A stretch of 64,000 bases of DNA from an uncultured Paracoccaceae bacterium. Its GTDB lineage: Bacteria > Pseudomonadota > Alphaproteobacteria > Rhodobacterales > Rhodobacteraceae. Location: NCBI GenBank assembly GCA_947495795.1, contig CANMAI010000002.1, positions 347,363 to 411,362 of the forward strand, in the 5' to 3' direction. Of the stretch, positions 9,710-18,823 are shown piece by piece (within the stretch, counting starts at the first letter, position 1; each line of letters starts with the position of its first letter). The notes under the pieces were generated by a model. It searched no databases and had not been told where the DNA came from. It saw nothing but the letters and a program-made list of their open reading frames with translations. Made by a program: the position numbers and the translations under genes.

Positions 9710-10684
9710 ATGAGAATAGCGACTTCACTTCTTTCTGGCGCGGCCTTGGTTCTTGCCATGGCAGCAGCTGGGCCTGTTACCGCACAGGACTGCCCACGCG
9801 GTGATCTGGATACACGGTTCTGCGATGTGGATGGTGACCTGCTGGCAGATACGCCCACCGATCCGGCTGAGCAGCTTGACCCGGATACATTGATCTTTGC
9901 CTACACGCCGGTGGAAGACCCTGCCGTGTATAAGGCTGCATGGTCTGACTTCCTTTCGCATCTGGAAGCCGAGACGGGCAAAACCGTTGTCTTCTTTCCG
10001 GTTCAGAACAACGCGGCCCAGATCGAGGCGATGCGCTCCGGCCGCTTGCATATCGCGGGCTTCAACACGGGCTCGAACCCGCTGGCTGTGAACTGTGCCG
10101 GGTTCAATCCCTTCACCATCATGGCATCGAAGGATGGCAATTTCGGCTATGAGATGGAGATCATCACATATCCTGGTTCCGGCATCGAAAAAGTGGAGGA
10201 CATCAAGGGCAAGTCTCTCGCCTTTACATCGCCCACATCCAACTCCGGCTTCAAGGCACCTTCTGCGATCCTGAAAAGCGATTTTGACCTGATCCCCGAG
10301 CGCGATTTCGAGCCTGTCTATTCGGGCAAACACGACAACTCCATCCTCGGTGTGGCCAACAAGGATTATGTGGCAGCCTCCATCGCCAACTCCGTGAAAT
10401 CGCGCATGATCAGCCGTGATGTGATCAAGGAAGACGACGTGAAGGTGATCTACAAATCGCAGACCTTCCCGACGACGGGCTTTGGCACTGTCTACAATCT
10501 CAAACCGGAGTTGAAGGAAAGCATCCGCAATGCGTTCTTCAGCTTTGAATGGGAGGGGACCTCTCTGGAGGCAGAGTTTTCCAAATCCAATGAAGGACAG
10601 TTCCTGGAGATGACTTATCAGGAATTCTGGGATGTGATCCGCAAGATAGACACGGCGAACGGTGTAAGCTACGCCTGCGAATAA
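9710..10684 (+). CDS. phnD: phosphonate-type ABC importer binding protein, PhnD family
   Basis: Periplasmic binding protein of 324 residues. The ATG at 9710 is preceded by GGGAGG at 7-12 bases; a TTG 15 bases upstream overlaps that site and is unlikely. A signal peptide ends near AAAGPVTAQ. PhnD features are LIFAYTPVEDPAVY at about 63-76, the helical TGKTVVFFPVQNNAAQIEAM, and the LAFTSPTSNSGFKAPSAIL region that caps the phosphonate/phosphite site. The ATPase and two permeases follow. No C-P lyase, phosphonatase or phosphite dehydrogenase gene lies in the window, so the ligand could be a phosphonate, phosphite or another small oxyanion. Confidence 0.9.
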   Translation: MRIATSLLSGAALVLAMAAAGPVTAQDCPRGDLDTRFCDVDGDLLADTPTDPAEQLDPDTLIFAYTPVEDPAVYKAAWSDFLSHLEAETGKTVVFFPVQNNAAQIEAMRSGRLHIAGFNTGSNPLAVNCAGFNPFTIMASKDGNFGYEMEIITYPGSGIEKVEDIKGKSLAFTSPTSNSGFKAPSAILKSDFDLIPERDFEPVYSGKHDNSILGVANKDYVAASIANSVKSRMISRDVIKEDDVKVIYKSQTFPTTGFGTVYNLKPELKESIRNAFFSFEWEGTSLEAEFSKSNEGQFLEMTYQEFWDVIRKIDTANGVSYACE

Positions 10685-10694
10685 GGTGCATTAG

Positions 10695-10716
10695 GGCGGG
10701 CCATGTTTGGCCCGCC
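10695..10716 (+). promoter_or_regulatory. perfect hairpin between phnD and phnC
   Basis: A perfect 9-bp stem, GGCGGGCCA (10695-10703) with TGGCCCGCC (10708-10716), encloses a TGTT loop. No T-tract follows. It starts 10 bp after the phnD stop and probably protects the phnD mRNA end or partly attenuates transcription into phnCEE. Confidence 0.6.
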
Positions 10717-10763
10717 TGACCGCAGAGATAATCGATAAAAAAAACTGGGGCAGGGAGGCTTTC

Positions 10764-11558
10764 ATGCTGCGGCTTGAGAAGCTTGTTAAGACATACAAGA
10801 CCGGGGATCAGGCCTTGAAAGCCGTTGATCTGGAAATCCCCGAAGGCCAGGTTCTGGCGCTGATCGGCCCTTCAGGTGCCGGGAAATCCACGCTTATTCG
10901 CTGTATCAACCGGCTGGTTGAGCCAACTTCCGGCAAGGTATATCTCGCAGGCACGGAATTGACCGGTCTCTCCTCAGGCGCGTTGCGGCGCGAGCGACGG
11001 CGCATGGGCATGATCTTTCAGGAGTATGCGTTGGTCGAACGGCTGACCGTCATGGAGAATGTGCAATCGGGTCGTCTTGGCTATGTCGGGTTCTGGCGCA
11101 GTTTTCTGCGCAAGTATCCTCAGGCAGATGTGGATGAAGCGTTCCGGCTGCTGGACCGTGTCGGTCTGGCACATATGGCAGACAAGCGCGCGGATGAGCT
11201 TTCCGGCGGGCAGCGGCAGCGGGTTGGTATCTGCCGCGCGTTGATCCAGAACCCGGCGCTGCTGTTGGTGGATGAACCTACGGCATCGCTCGATCCGAAA
11301 ACCTCGCGCCAGATCATGCGGCTGATCTGTGAGCTCTGCAAGGAGCGGGGCCTTGCGGCGATTATCAACATTCATGATGTGGCCCTGGCGCAGAGGTTCG
11401 TGCAGCGTGTGATCGGGTTGCGGTTCGGCGCTGTAGAGTTTGACGGTCCGCCGGAGGCACTGACCCCGGACGTTTTGACAAAGATCTACGGCGAGGAAGA
11501 CTGGGAAGCGACCATTGAGAAGGTCGATGACGAAGACACGATCGAGGCGGCGGAATGA
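10764..11558 (+). CDS. phnC: phosphonate-type ABC importer ATPase, PhnC family
   Basis: Cytoplasmic ATPase of 264 residues. The ATG at 10764 has CAGGGAGG upstream and starts the conserved [14 protein letters not shown]; the longer frame lacks support. Walker A is GPSGAGKST, the Q-loop reads [14 protein letters not shown], the signature is [11 protein letters not shown] and Walker [14 protein letters not shown]. The PhnC-type insertion [16 protein letters not shown] lies between the Q-loop and the signature. Its stop overlaps the first phnE start by 4 bp. Confidence 0.93.
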   Translation: MLRLEKLVKTYKTGDQALKAVDLEIPEGQVLALIGPSGAGKSTLIRCINRLVEPTSGKVYLAGTELTGLSSGALRRERRRMGMIFQEYALVERLTVMENVQSGRLGYVGFWRSFLRKYPQADVDEAFRLLDRVGLAHMADKRADELSGGQRQRVGICRALIQNPALLLVDEPTASLDPKTSRQIMRLICELCKERGLAAIINIHDVALAQRFVQRVIGLRFGAVEFDGPPEALTPDVLTKIYGEEDWEATIEKVDDEDTIEAAE

Positions 11559-12376
11559 GCGCGTCCGAGATCTCGCTGGAGGCGCGCCTCGGCCAGCCCT
11601 GGAAGAAACCCCCCTTCATTCAGCGCCCTTGGTTGCGCTGGACGCTGATTGCTGGCTTTGTGGCCTATCTGATCGCGGCCTACCTCACGATCGAGGTTAA
11701 CTGGGCGCGCGTGTATGATGGGCTTGAGCGGGGCAAGCAGTTCGTGCTGGCGTTTACCAGCCCGGATTTCACCACACGCTCCAGCGATATTTACGAGGGT
11801 ATGCTGGAAAGCATCCTAATGACCGTTGCGGCCTCGGTGGTGGGTATCGCCATTTCCATTCCCATTGCTCTGGGGGCCGCCCGCAATGTGGCGCCCTTGC
11901 CCGTCTATCTGATCTGCCGGGCCATTATCGCCATCAGCCGCGCATTGCAGGAGATCATCGTGGCGATCCTCCTGGTTGCCATTTTCGGCTTTGGCCCGTT
12001 GGCCGGTTTTCTGACGCTCAGCTTTGCAACCATCGGGTTTCTCTCAAAGCTGCTTGCCGAGGATATTGAGAGCATGGACAAGGTGCAGGCCGAAGCTATC
12101 AAGGCTTCGGGCGCGCGCTGGATGCAGTGGATAAATTACGGTGTGCAACCGCAGGTGATGCCGCGCCTCATCGGGCTTTCGATGTACCGTATCGATATCA
12201 ATTTCCGGGAGAGCGCCATTCTCGGGCTTGTCGGTGCGGGCGGCATCGGGGCGACGCTGAACACTGCGTTTGATCGCTATGAGTACGATACGGCAGCGGC
12301 GATACTGATCATCATCATCGTGATTGTCATGGCGCTCGAATACCTCTCGGGCATTATCCGGGCGCGGGTGCAATAA
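11555..12376 (+). CDS. phnE: phosphonate-type ABC importer permease, PhnE family (first copy)
   Basis: Inner-membrane permease of 273 residues with a BPD_transp_1 core. The EAA loop is around [23 protein letters not shown] (about 182-204), followed by the PhnE-typical [18 protein letters not shown]. The start overlaps the phnC stop (ATGA), and the stop overlaps the next permease by 1 bp (TAATG). A second, different PhnE follows, so the channel is probably a heterodimer. Confidence 0.92.
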   Translation: MSASEISLEARLGQPWKKPPFIQRPWLRWTLIAGFVAYLIAAYLTIEVNWARVYDGLERGKQFVLAFTSPDFTTRSSDIYEGMLESILMTVAASVVGIAISIPIALGAARNVAPLPVYLICRAIIAISRALQEIIVAILLVAIFGFGPLAGFLTLSFATIGFLSKLLAEDIESMDKVQAEAIKASGARWMQWINYGVQPQVMPRLIGLSMYRIDINFRESAILGLVGAGGIGATLNTAFDRYEYDTAAAILIIIIVIVMALEYLSGIIRARVQ

Positions 12377-13191
12377 TGCCGGTACGCGAGACGGAGGGAA
12401 CAAAGCTGTGGCAGCGCCGCACCGGGCGCGAGAGCCTGGCACATTGGATCATGTGGCTGATCGGGGTCGCGGTTTTCGCCTATTGCTGGCAGAGGATATC
12501 GGAGGCCACGACGTGGTTCTTCGTGTGGGACGCGCCGCGCATTGCGGGCGATATCTGGACGCGGGCAACGCCGCCGCGGTGGGAATACATCGCCCAACTG
12601 GGCGAGCCGATCTGGGATACGCTCAACATTGCTACTCTGGGCACCATTATCGCGCTGATGCTCGCGGTACCCGTGGCTTTTCTGGCAGCGCGAAATACAA
12701 CGCCCTCGGCGCTGTTCATTCGGCCCATAGCCCTCCTGATCATCGTCTCTACGCGCTCGATCAACTCGTTGATCTGGGCGCTTCTGCTGATCGCCATAAT
12801 CGGGCCGGGCGTTTTCGCAGGTGTTGTCGCCATTGCCATCCGGTCCATCGGGTTTTGCGCGAAACTGCTCTACGAGGCGATTGAAGAGATTGACGAGACG
12901 CAGGTTGAGGCCATCATCGCCACCGGTGCCAGCCGCTGGCAGGTTATGGCGTACGGGATCGTGCCGCAGATCCTGCCTGCCTTCGCAGGTATCGCCGTCT
13001 TCCGTTGGGATATCAACATACGCGAATCTACGGTGCTGGGCCTTGTGGGCGCAGGGGGGATCGGCTTGCAGCTATCGGCTTCGCTGAACGTGCTGGCATG
13101 GCCACAGGTCTCGCTGATCCTCATCGTGATCCTTGCCGCTGTGGTGATCTCGGAATGGGTTTCCGCCAAGGTTCGGGGTGCGATCATCTGA
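12376..13191 (+). CDS. phnE: phosphonate-type ABC importer permease, PhnE family (second copy)
   Basis: Inner-membrane permease of 271 residues, partner of the preceding PhnE. The EAA loop reads VEAIIATGASRWQVMAYGIVPQI (about 176-198), followed by [21 protein letters not shown]. It shares this core with its neighbour, but the N-terminal third is diverged and Trp-rich. Duplicated adjacent phnE genes are common in alphaproteobacterial phn importers. It is the last gene of the operon; a convergent LacI-type gene follows after 92 bp. Confidence 0.92.
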   Translation: MPVRETEGTKLWQRRTGRESLAHWIMWLIGVAVFAYCWQRISEATTWFFVWDAPRIAGDIWTRATPPRWEYIAQLGEPIWDTLNIATLGTIIALMLAVPVAFLAARNTTPSALFIRPIALLIIVSTRSINSLIWALLLIAIIGPGVFAGVVAIAIRSIGFCAKLLYEAIEEIDETQVEAIIATGASRWQVMAYGIVPQILPAFAGIAVFRWDINIRESTVLGLVGAGGIGLQLSASLNVLAWPQVSLILIVILAAVVISEWVSAKVRGAII

Positions 13192-13283
13192 ACGCGCTGC
13201 AAACCTGGATATGCTTCCGCCAGCCTCTTCTACGTCTCCCAAACAGCCGTAGTTGCTTCTTGCGGGTGCTGGATTGAAACCGA

Positions 13284-14297
13284 TCAGTTTGTGATACTCT
13301 GGGGTCTCGTCGTCTCTCCGGCCACAAGTTCAACCGGGAGGGCTTTCGCAGCCTCCACGGAAACGCCATTGATCTTTGCGAGGATTGTGCGGGCACCGGT
13401 TATCCCCATCAGGCGGCGAGGTGTTTTGATCGTGGTCAGTTTCACGGGTAAAACGCCGGTGATATCGAGCCCGTTGAAACCGACGATGCCAATCTGATCC
13501 GGGACCTGAAGACCAGCCTGCCCACACGCCATCATACCACCGAACGCCATGTGATCGTTGAGATAGAATATCACATCCGGGGTACCACCTTCGATGAGCT
13601 TCAGAGTGCCGTGAAATCCCGTCAGAAACGCATTGCCGAGCGGAGGGCGAGACGCGCGAATCTCGGCCCCTGAAAAGACTGATCGAACACCTTCCAGCCG
13701 TGCATCTGCTCGAATATCGTGGCCGCGCGGCGTTGTTACAAAAGCTGGCCTGCAATAGCCCAGTTCCATCGCGTGTTGCCCCATCAGCTCTCCAGCCGAG
13801 AAGTGATCTATGCCCACGCAGGCGTCTATCGGGTCGCCCGTATGGTCCCATATCTCCAGCACCGGGATCTTTGAGGCTTGCAGCAGGGCGCGCGTTTCCG
13901 GATCATGGTCAATGCCTGTCAGGATGATCGCGGCGGGTTGCCATGAGAGCAATCGCTTTACCCAACTCAGCTCCGCCGTGCGGGAATACTCTGTCGTGTC
14001 GATCACGCTGGAATAGCCCGCGCTATCGAATGTACCCCGCATGCCGCTCAGAATTTCCGCAAAGACCTCGCCTGCGAAAGTTGGCAACGAGATGCCGATA
14101 AGGTTCGAGTTGGCCACCACGAGGGAGCGCGCATTGGAGTTCGGCATGTACTTCATCTGCCGCGCAAGTTTGAGAATCTCGGTGCGTTTTTTCTCTGAAA
14201 CACCCTCCACGCCGCGCAGTGCGCGCGAGACTGACATGATGCTCACGCCTGCCTTGGCGGCCACATCCTCGATTTTGGCTGGTTTTGCTCGCGGCAT
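13284..14297 (-). CDS. LacI/GalR-family transcriptional regulator
   Basis: DNA-binding repressor of 337 residues. The LacI helix-turn-helix occupies residues 7-30 (KIEDVAAKAGVSIMSVSRAL), followed by hinge helix residues near 56 (NSNARSLV) and a periplasmic-binding-protein-like sensor domain (60-337). GntR/GalR-type features include LIGISLPTFAGEVFAEIL. It is divergent from the sugar importer at 14466-18823, with a perfect operator-like palindrome between them, so it most likely controls that operon and itself. The effector is not readable. Confidence 0.93.
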   Translation of the reverse strand: MPRAKPAKIEDVAAKAGVSIMSVSRALRGVEGVSEKKRTEILKLARQMKYMPNSNARSLVVANSNLIGISLPTFAGEVFAEILSGMRGTFDSAGYSSVIDTTEYSRTAELSWVKRLLSWQPAAIILTGIDHDPETRALLQASKIPVLEIWDHTGDPIDACVGIDHFSAGELMGQHAMELGYCRPAFVTTPRGHDIRADARLEGVRSVFSGAEIRASRPPLGNAFLTGFHGTLKLIEGGTPDVIFYLNDHMAFGGMMACGQAGLQVPDQIGIVGFNGLDITGVLPVKLTTIKTPRRLMGITGARTILAKINGVSVEAAKALPVELVAGETTRPQSITN

Positions 14298-14357
14298 AAG
14301 GGACGTTCCTTGCAGAGGTATTTTTGTTTGATTTCATCGTTCTAATTCAATTTTAAC

Positions 14358-14369
14358 GTTAGCGCTAAC
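14358..14369. promoter_or_regulatory. LacI-family operator palindrome
   Basis: GTTAGCGCTAAC is a perfect 12-bp palindrome with the central CG expected of LacI/GalR operators. It lies 60 bp from the repressor start and 96 bp from the importer ATPase start, in an otherwise AT-rich stretch. Both divergent promoters could be covered by one repressor dimer. Confidence 0.8.
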
Positions 14370-14465
14370 TCTAATTGCCCGTTTACCCTCTTCCCCAAAC
14401 ACCGTGGGTTGGCCACTCTTGCTCAAAAGCAGGGCAAAGCCCGCAGTGCTCGTGGGGAGGATCGC

Positions 14466-15548
14466 GTGCCTAGAATTTCATTTGATCAGGTTGCCAAAAG
14501 TTATGGCTCCGTTGAGGTGTTGCCTCCGTTCGATCTGACCCTTGAGGATGGAGAGTTCACGGTACTTGTGGGCCCATCCGGCTGCGGCAAGTCCACCACC
14601 CTGCGGATGCTGGCGGGGCTGGAGACCCTATCCGGTGGTGAGATTTACTTCGACGACAAGCCGATCAGCAAGCTGGAGCCGAAGGACCGGGATCTGGCTA
14701 TGGTTTTTCAGGATTACGCGCTTTACCCGCATATGAGCATCGCCAAGAACATGTCTTTTGCGCTGCGGCTTGCGCGGGTTTCCAAATCGGAGATTGAGGA
14801 GAAGGTAAAGCGCGTCGCTGCGATGCTGAATATCAGCCCGCTGCTGGATCGCAAGCCGGCCGAATTGTCTGGCGGCCAGCGGCAGCGTGTAGCGATGGGG
14901 CGTGCGTTGGTGCGCGATGCAGGCACGTTTCTGTTTGATGAGCCGCTCTCCAACCTCGATGCGAAACTGCGTGGCAAGATGCGCGCGGAACTGGCTGAGA
15001 TGCGCGACACGATCGACAAGAACATGGTGTACGTGACGCATGATCAGGTGGAGGCCATGACACTTGGTGATCGCATAGTGGTGATGAGCGATGGTTTGAT
15101 CCAGCAGCAGGGAACACCGGAAGAGCTGTTCAAGGCGCCCGTAAACACATTTGTCGCGGGTTTCATCGGCTCGCCAACCATGAACTTCATCGATGGCGAG
15201 TTGGTGGACGAGAAGGGCACATCATGGGTGCGCGGCGATGGTTTCATGTTGCCTTTGCCGGTTGAGATGGGCCAGCGGCTGGGCAGCCTTGCGGAGCGCC
15301 GTGTTACCCTCGGCCTGCGCCCGTCAAGCTTTACGATGGATCTTACGACAGGCGCGCCCATTGAGCTGAACGTCGTTGTTTCGGAATATCTGGGCGCTCA
15401 ATCAGTGCTCGTTACGCGCTGCGGCGGCACGGAAGTTCTGGTGGAAACGCAAAGCGCGGCCCCGATCAAGGCGGGCCAGATGCAAAGCTTTGGCGTGCTG
15501 ATCGATGAAATCATGCTTTTCGACAAGACCTCAGGGCTTCGGCTTTGA
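14466..15548 (+). CDS. sugar ABC importer ATPase, MalK/UgpC family
   Basis: Cytoplasmic ATPase of 360 residues. The start is a GTG at 14466 with GGGGAGG five bases upstream; an in-frame TTG at 14409 gives a poorly conserved extension. Walker A is GPSGCGKST, Q-loop MVFQDYALYPHM, signature [11 protein letters not shown], Walker B TFLFDEPLSNLDA and H-loop YVTHDQVEAM. The C-terminal third is the TOBE/OB regulatory domain (VTLGLRPSSF). It is the first gene of a LacI-controlled operon, ahead of its binding protein, an order seen in several alphaproteobacterial sugar operons. Confidence 0.93.
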   Translation: MPRISFDQVAKSYGSVEVLPPFDLTLEDGEFTVLVGPSGCGKSTTLRMLAGLETLSGGEIYFDDKPISKLEPKDRDLAMVFQDYALYPHMSIAKNMSFALRLARVSKSEIEEKVKRVAAMLNISPLLDRKPAELSGGQRQRVAMGRALVRDAGTFLFDEPLSNLDAKLRGKMRAELAEMRDTIDKNMVYVTHDQVEAMTLGDRIVVMSDGLIQQQGTPEELFKAPVNTFVAGFIGSPTMNFIDGELVDEKGTSWVRGDGFMLPLPVEMGQRLGSLAERRVTLGLRPSSFTMDLTTGAPIELNVVVSEYLGAQSVLVTRCGGTEVLVETQSAAPIKAGQMQSFGVLIDEIMLFDKTSGLRL

Positions 15549-15577
15549 GATAAAAAAACTAGGGAGGAAGACCAACG

Positions 15578-16915
15578 ATGCTATCACTCAAATCCATTCT
15601 GATCGGCACGGCAGTGACCGCAGCCACGGCAGGCTTTGCCTTTGCCGATGGCCACGGCGGCCCATACGCGCCCTATGCGGGCACGACGCTGGTCATCAAC
15701 GTGCCAGCGCACCCGCACTACAACGCCATGATGAGGGTGCTGCCTGAGTTCACGGAGCAAACCGGCATTGAAGTTGAGGTGGATCAGCTGCAATACCTCA
15801 AGATGCGCGAGCGCCAGACGCTGGAGCTGACCAAGGATGAAGGTGATTATGACCTGATCTCCTATGTGGTGTTTTCGAAAGCCGATTACGTTTTCGCTGA
15901 TCAGCTGGAGAACTTGGCCAAGTATTTCATGAATCCGAAACTGGCAGATCCGAACTACGATGCTGCGGATCTGATCGACGGTTATGTGGCCAACATCGGC
16001 ATCGCTGGCGGCAAGAAGGGCTATCTGCCCGGCCCAACCGGCTCACTCTTCGGCATTCCTTACGGTTCCGAGACTTCCGTTCTGGCTTACCGCAAGGACA
16101 TCTTCGAGAAGCATGGCATTGATGTGCCGCAAAACTACGACCAGCTTCTGGATGCGGCCTGCAAGATTCCAGAGCTTGAGGACGGCATGGGTGGAATGGC
16201 ATCGCGCGCGGCATCGGGCCATCAGGCCTCCCACGCTTTCCTTCTGCATCTGGCCCCGCTGGGTGGCCGTGTGTTTGACGACAATTGGGAGCCGATCATC
16301 AACAATGCGGCCGGAGTTGCTGCGGCCAATGCGTTGAAAACGATTGTGGATTGCGGCCCCGAGGGCTCCCAGACGTTTGGCCCCGCCGAGGCAGCTGCTG
16401 CATTCCAGCAGGGCAATGCGGCCATGTTCATGGACAGCATCGCCTTTGCCGCAGGTTTTGAGGACCCAAGCAAATCCACTGTTGCAGGGAATGTGGGCTA
16501 TGCGTTGCATCCCGAGGGTGTGCGTCGTGGCTCTCAGACAGGTGGCTTCGGGATCGCCATTCCGAAAAACGCTCAGAACAAGGAAGCAGCCTTTCTTCTG
16601 ATGCAGTGGCTGACCTCCAAAGAGGGTGACCTGATGACAGCCATGGCAGGCGGTAACCCCTCACGCTTCTCCACCTACCAGAACGCGGAGCTGAATGAGA
16701 AATATCCTTATTCCGCGACCTTCGGTGAGGCGCTGAAATATGCCGATCCCGACTGGCGCCCGATCATCCCCACATGGGGCAAGATCAATGCGGATATCGG
16801 CACGACGATGAGCCAGGTGCTGACGGAAGGCCTTGATCCGCAGGAAGCCTTGAACGGTGTGGCCGAGCGTGCGCGCGCGATCATGGAAGAGGCCGGGTAC
16901 TACACCTGGCAATAA
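15578..16915 (+). CDS. sugar ABC importer binding protein, SBP family 1
   Basis: Periplasmic binding protein of 445 residues with an AGGGAGGAAG site upstream of the ATG. The Sec signal peptide ends GFAFA, and the predicted mature N-terminus is Asp-Gly-His-Gly-Gly (D24). The body fits SBP_bac_1: YNAMMRVLPEFTEQTGIEVEVDQ, a central hinge YGSETSVLAYRKDIFEKHGI and the late GGFGIAIPKNAQNKEAAFLLMQWL. The preceding MalK-type ATPase and following MalF/MalG-type permeases complete the importer. A sugar, polyol or glycoside is the expected ligand; which one is unknown. Confidence 0.92.
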   Translation: MLSLKSILIGTAVTAATAGFAFADGHGGPYAPYAGTTLVINVPAHPHYNAMMRVLPEFTEQTGIEVEVDQLQYLKMRERQTLELTKDEGDYDLISYVVFSKADYVFADQLENLAKYFMNPKLADPNYDAADLIDGYVANIGIAGGKKGYLPGPTGSLFGIPYGSETSVLAYRKDIFEKHGIDVPQNYDQLLDAACKIPELEDGMGGMASRAASGHQASHAFLLHLAPLGGRVFDDNWEPIINNAAGVAAANALKTIVDCGPEGSQTFGPAEAAAAFQQGNAAMFMDSIAFAAGFEDPSKSTVAGNVGYALHPEGVRRGSQTGGFGIAIPKNAQNKEAAFLLMQWLTSKEGDLMTAMAGGNPSRFSTYQNAELNEKYPYSATFGEALKYADPDWRPIIPTWGKINADIGTTMSQVLTEGLDPQEALNGVAERARAIMEEAGYYTWQ

Positions 16916-16923
16916 CAAGGTGG

Positions 16924-16966
16924 GTGTGGGGTTGCGAACGGCCGGAGGCCAGCCGCGACCTCACAC
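16924..16966 (+). promoter_or_regulatory. long hairpin after the sugar-binding-protein gene
   Basis: GTGTGGGGTTGCG (16924-16936) pairs over 13 bp with CGCGACCTCACAC (16954-16966), with two G-T wobbles; the loop contains a further GGCC/GGCC stem. It begins 8 bp after the stop and lacks a T-tract, like the hairpins after the peptide-type, phosphonate-type and taurine binding-protein genes. Confidence 0.6.
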
Positions 16967-17033
16967 CTTCGAAAAACCGGGCATCGGATCACCCTGAACC
17001 GAGCCCTCCCAACCAATCTCCGGATCTGCGCCC

Positions 17034-17951
17034 ATGCAAACCGCCAATGTAAACAGGCTGACGCCCTACATGTTCATGGCCCCCGCGGTCATCGTCATGG
17101 CCGTCGCACTGCTCTACCCCATTGGTTACATGATCTATGCCAGCTTCCTGGATTGGAACCCGAGCCAGCGCATCGGTGAGGCCGAGTTCGTGGGGTTGCG
17201 CAACTACATCAACCTTCTGGGCGATGCGAGCTTTCGCGAGAGCTTCTGGGTTACGCTGAAGTTTGCGGCTGTTGTGGTCACCCTTGAGATGTGTCTCGGG
17301 GTGGGCCTCGCGCTGCTTCTGGATCGGAATATTCGCGGCATGTCTCTGCTGCGCACCCTCTTCATCCTGCCCATGATGATCGCGCCCATCGTGGTGGGTT
17401 TGATGTGGCGCTACATGTATCACCCCACTGTGGGCATATTTAACCAGACCCTGAAGGGGCTCGGATTTGAGCCCATCCCCTGGCTTTCTGACGGTGATTG
17501 GGCCTTCGCATCAGTTGTGATTGCCGATGTGTGGCAATGGACACCGTTCATCTTCATCCTGTCTCTTGCAGCCCTGCAATCCCTGCCGAGATCGGCGATG
17601 GAGGCGGCCCGTATTGATGGCGCAACCGGCTGGCAGCAGATCATCTACATCAAGCTGCCGCTTATGATGCCGGTGCTGATCGTTACCGCACTCTTGCGCC
17701 TGATCGACGCGTTCAAGGTGCTCGAGGTGATCTTGGTGCTGACCAATGGCGGGCCGGGATTGTCGACGGAGATCCTTTCTCTCCGCATCTCTCGCACGGC
17801 ATCAGAGTTCCGCGAACTGGGCGAGGCGGCGGCCATGTCCAACTACCTGTTGATCCTCTTGTTGATCCTGACCTTTGGGATGTTCCTTTACAACAAGGCC
17901 ATCGAAGCCCGTGCCGCCCGCCTGCGCCGCGCCGCTCAGGAGGAAACATGA
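17034..17951 (+). CDS. sugar ABC importer permease, MalF/UgpA family
   Basis: Inner-membrane permease of 305 residues. The N-terminal helix YMFMAPAVIVMAVALLYPIGYMIY (about 10-33) and the EAA loop SAMEAARIDGATGWQQIIYIKLP (about 187-209) are diagnostic. It overlaps the next permease by 4 bp (ATGA). Ribosome-binding sequence upstream is weak (CCGGA), so expression may depend on readthrough from the binding-protein gene. Confidence 0.93.
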   Translation: MQTANVNRLTPYMFMAPAVIVMAVALLYPIGYMIYASFLDWNPSQRIGEAEFVGLRNYINLLGDASFRESFWVTLKFAAVVVTLEMCLGVGLALLLDRNIRGMSLLRTLFILPMMIAPIVVGLMWRYMYHPTVGIFNQTLKGLGFEPIPWLSDGDWAFASVVIADVWQWTPFIFILSLAALQSLPRSAMEAARIDGATGWQQIIYIKLPLMMPVLIVTALLRLIDAFKVLEVILVLTNGGPGLSTEILSLRISRTASEFRELGEAAAMSNYLLILLLILTFGMFLYNKAIEARAARLRRAAQEET

Positions 17952-18823
17952 TGTCTGCGCAAAGCTACGACAAGCAAAACCCCGCCTTTTACGCCTTGCT
18001 CGTGGCTTTGGTGGTAATGGCTGTCGGGCCGATTTTCATGATGCTCACCACATCCCTGAAGTTGAATGTCGACATAATGTCCGATAGTTCCTCGCTCCTG
18101 TTCATGCCCACGATCCGCAACTACGAAACCGCTCTTTGCGATTTCCTTTGGTATGAAGCGGCGCATGTTGACTATTGCGACAAGACCTTCGGGCGCGCGC
18201 TGGTCAACTCTCTGATTATCTCGCTCGTATCCACTGTGATCACGCTGGTCATCGGCTGTATGGCGGCCTATGCGCTTGTGCGGTTCCGCTTCATGGGGCG
18301 AGATACGGTCTCGCTCTCTACGCTTGCGATGCGCATGGTGCCACCTGCTGTGCTTCTGGTGCCGGTGTTCGGGATCTGGACCTTTCAGTTTCAGATCGAT
18401 GGCACGCGTGCCGGTATCATTCTGGTATACGTGGCAATGAACCTGCCCTTTGTGATCTGGATCCTCCAGAGCTTCATCATACAGGTGCCGATCCAGCTGG
18501 AGGAAGCCGCCCGCATGGATGGGGCGGGGCCCTTTCAGGTGTTCTTTCTTGTTGTGCTGCCCCTGATCAAACCGGGATTGGCGGCGGCGGCAATTTTCAC
18601 CTTCCGGGTCGCCTGGAACGAGTTTCTGCTCGCAAATGCACTGGCAGACCGCAATTCGCGCACGGTGCCGGTGACAATCGTGAACTCGATGACAGAGTTT
18701 GATATCGATTGGGGCGTGATCATGGCCACGGGCATGCTGCTGGCCATTCCGCCGATCATTTTCACGTTCGTCGCTTCGCGCCAGATCATCACCGGTATGA
18801 CTGCAGGAGCCGTGAAGGGCTGA
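17948..18823 (+). CDS. sugar ABC importer permease, MalG/UgpE family
   Basis: Inner-membrane permease of 291 residues with AGGAGG just upstream. The EAA loop is QLEEAARMDGAGPFQVFFLVVLP (about 181-203), followed by the MalG-type LIKPGLAAAAIFTFRVAWNEFL. Between the first two helices is a periplasmic segment with two cysteines (CDFLWYEAAHVDYC) that could form a disulfide. The stop shares its last A with the start of the cytochrome b561-like gene (TGATG). Confidence 0.93.
   Translation: MMSAQSYDKQNPAFYALLVALVVMAVGPIFMMLTTSLKLNVDIMSDSSSLLFMPTIRNYETALCDFLWYEAAHVDYCDKTFGRALVNSLIISLVSTVITLVIGCMAAYALVRFRFMGRDTVSLSTLAMRMVPPAVLLVPVFGIWTFQFQIDGTRAGIILVYVAMNLPFVIWILQSFIIQVPIQLEEAARMDGAGPFQVFFLVVLPLIKPGLAAAAIFTFRVAWNEFLLANALADRNSRTVPVTIVNSMTEFDIDWGVIMATGMLLAIPPIIFTFVASRQIITGMTAGAVKG

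Noticed and set aside
10707..10763. Earlier start for phnC giving 19 extra residues
   Set aside because: The extension overlaps the phnD-phnC hairpin and has no Shine-Dalgarno, while CAGGGAGG precedes the ATG at 10764.
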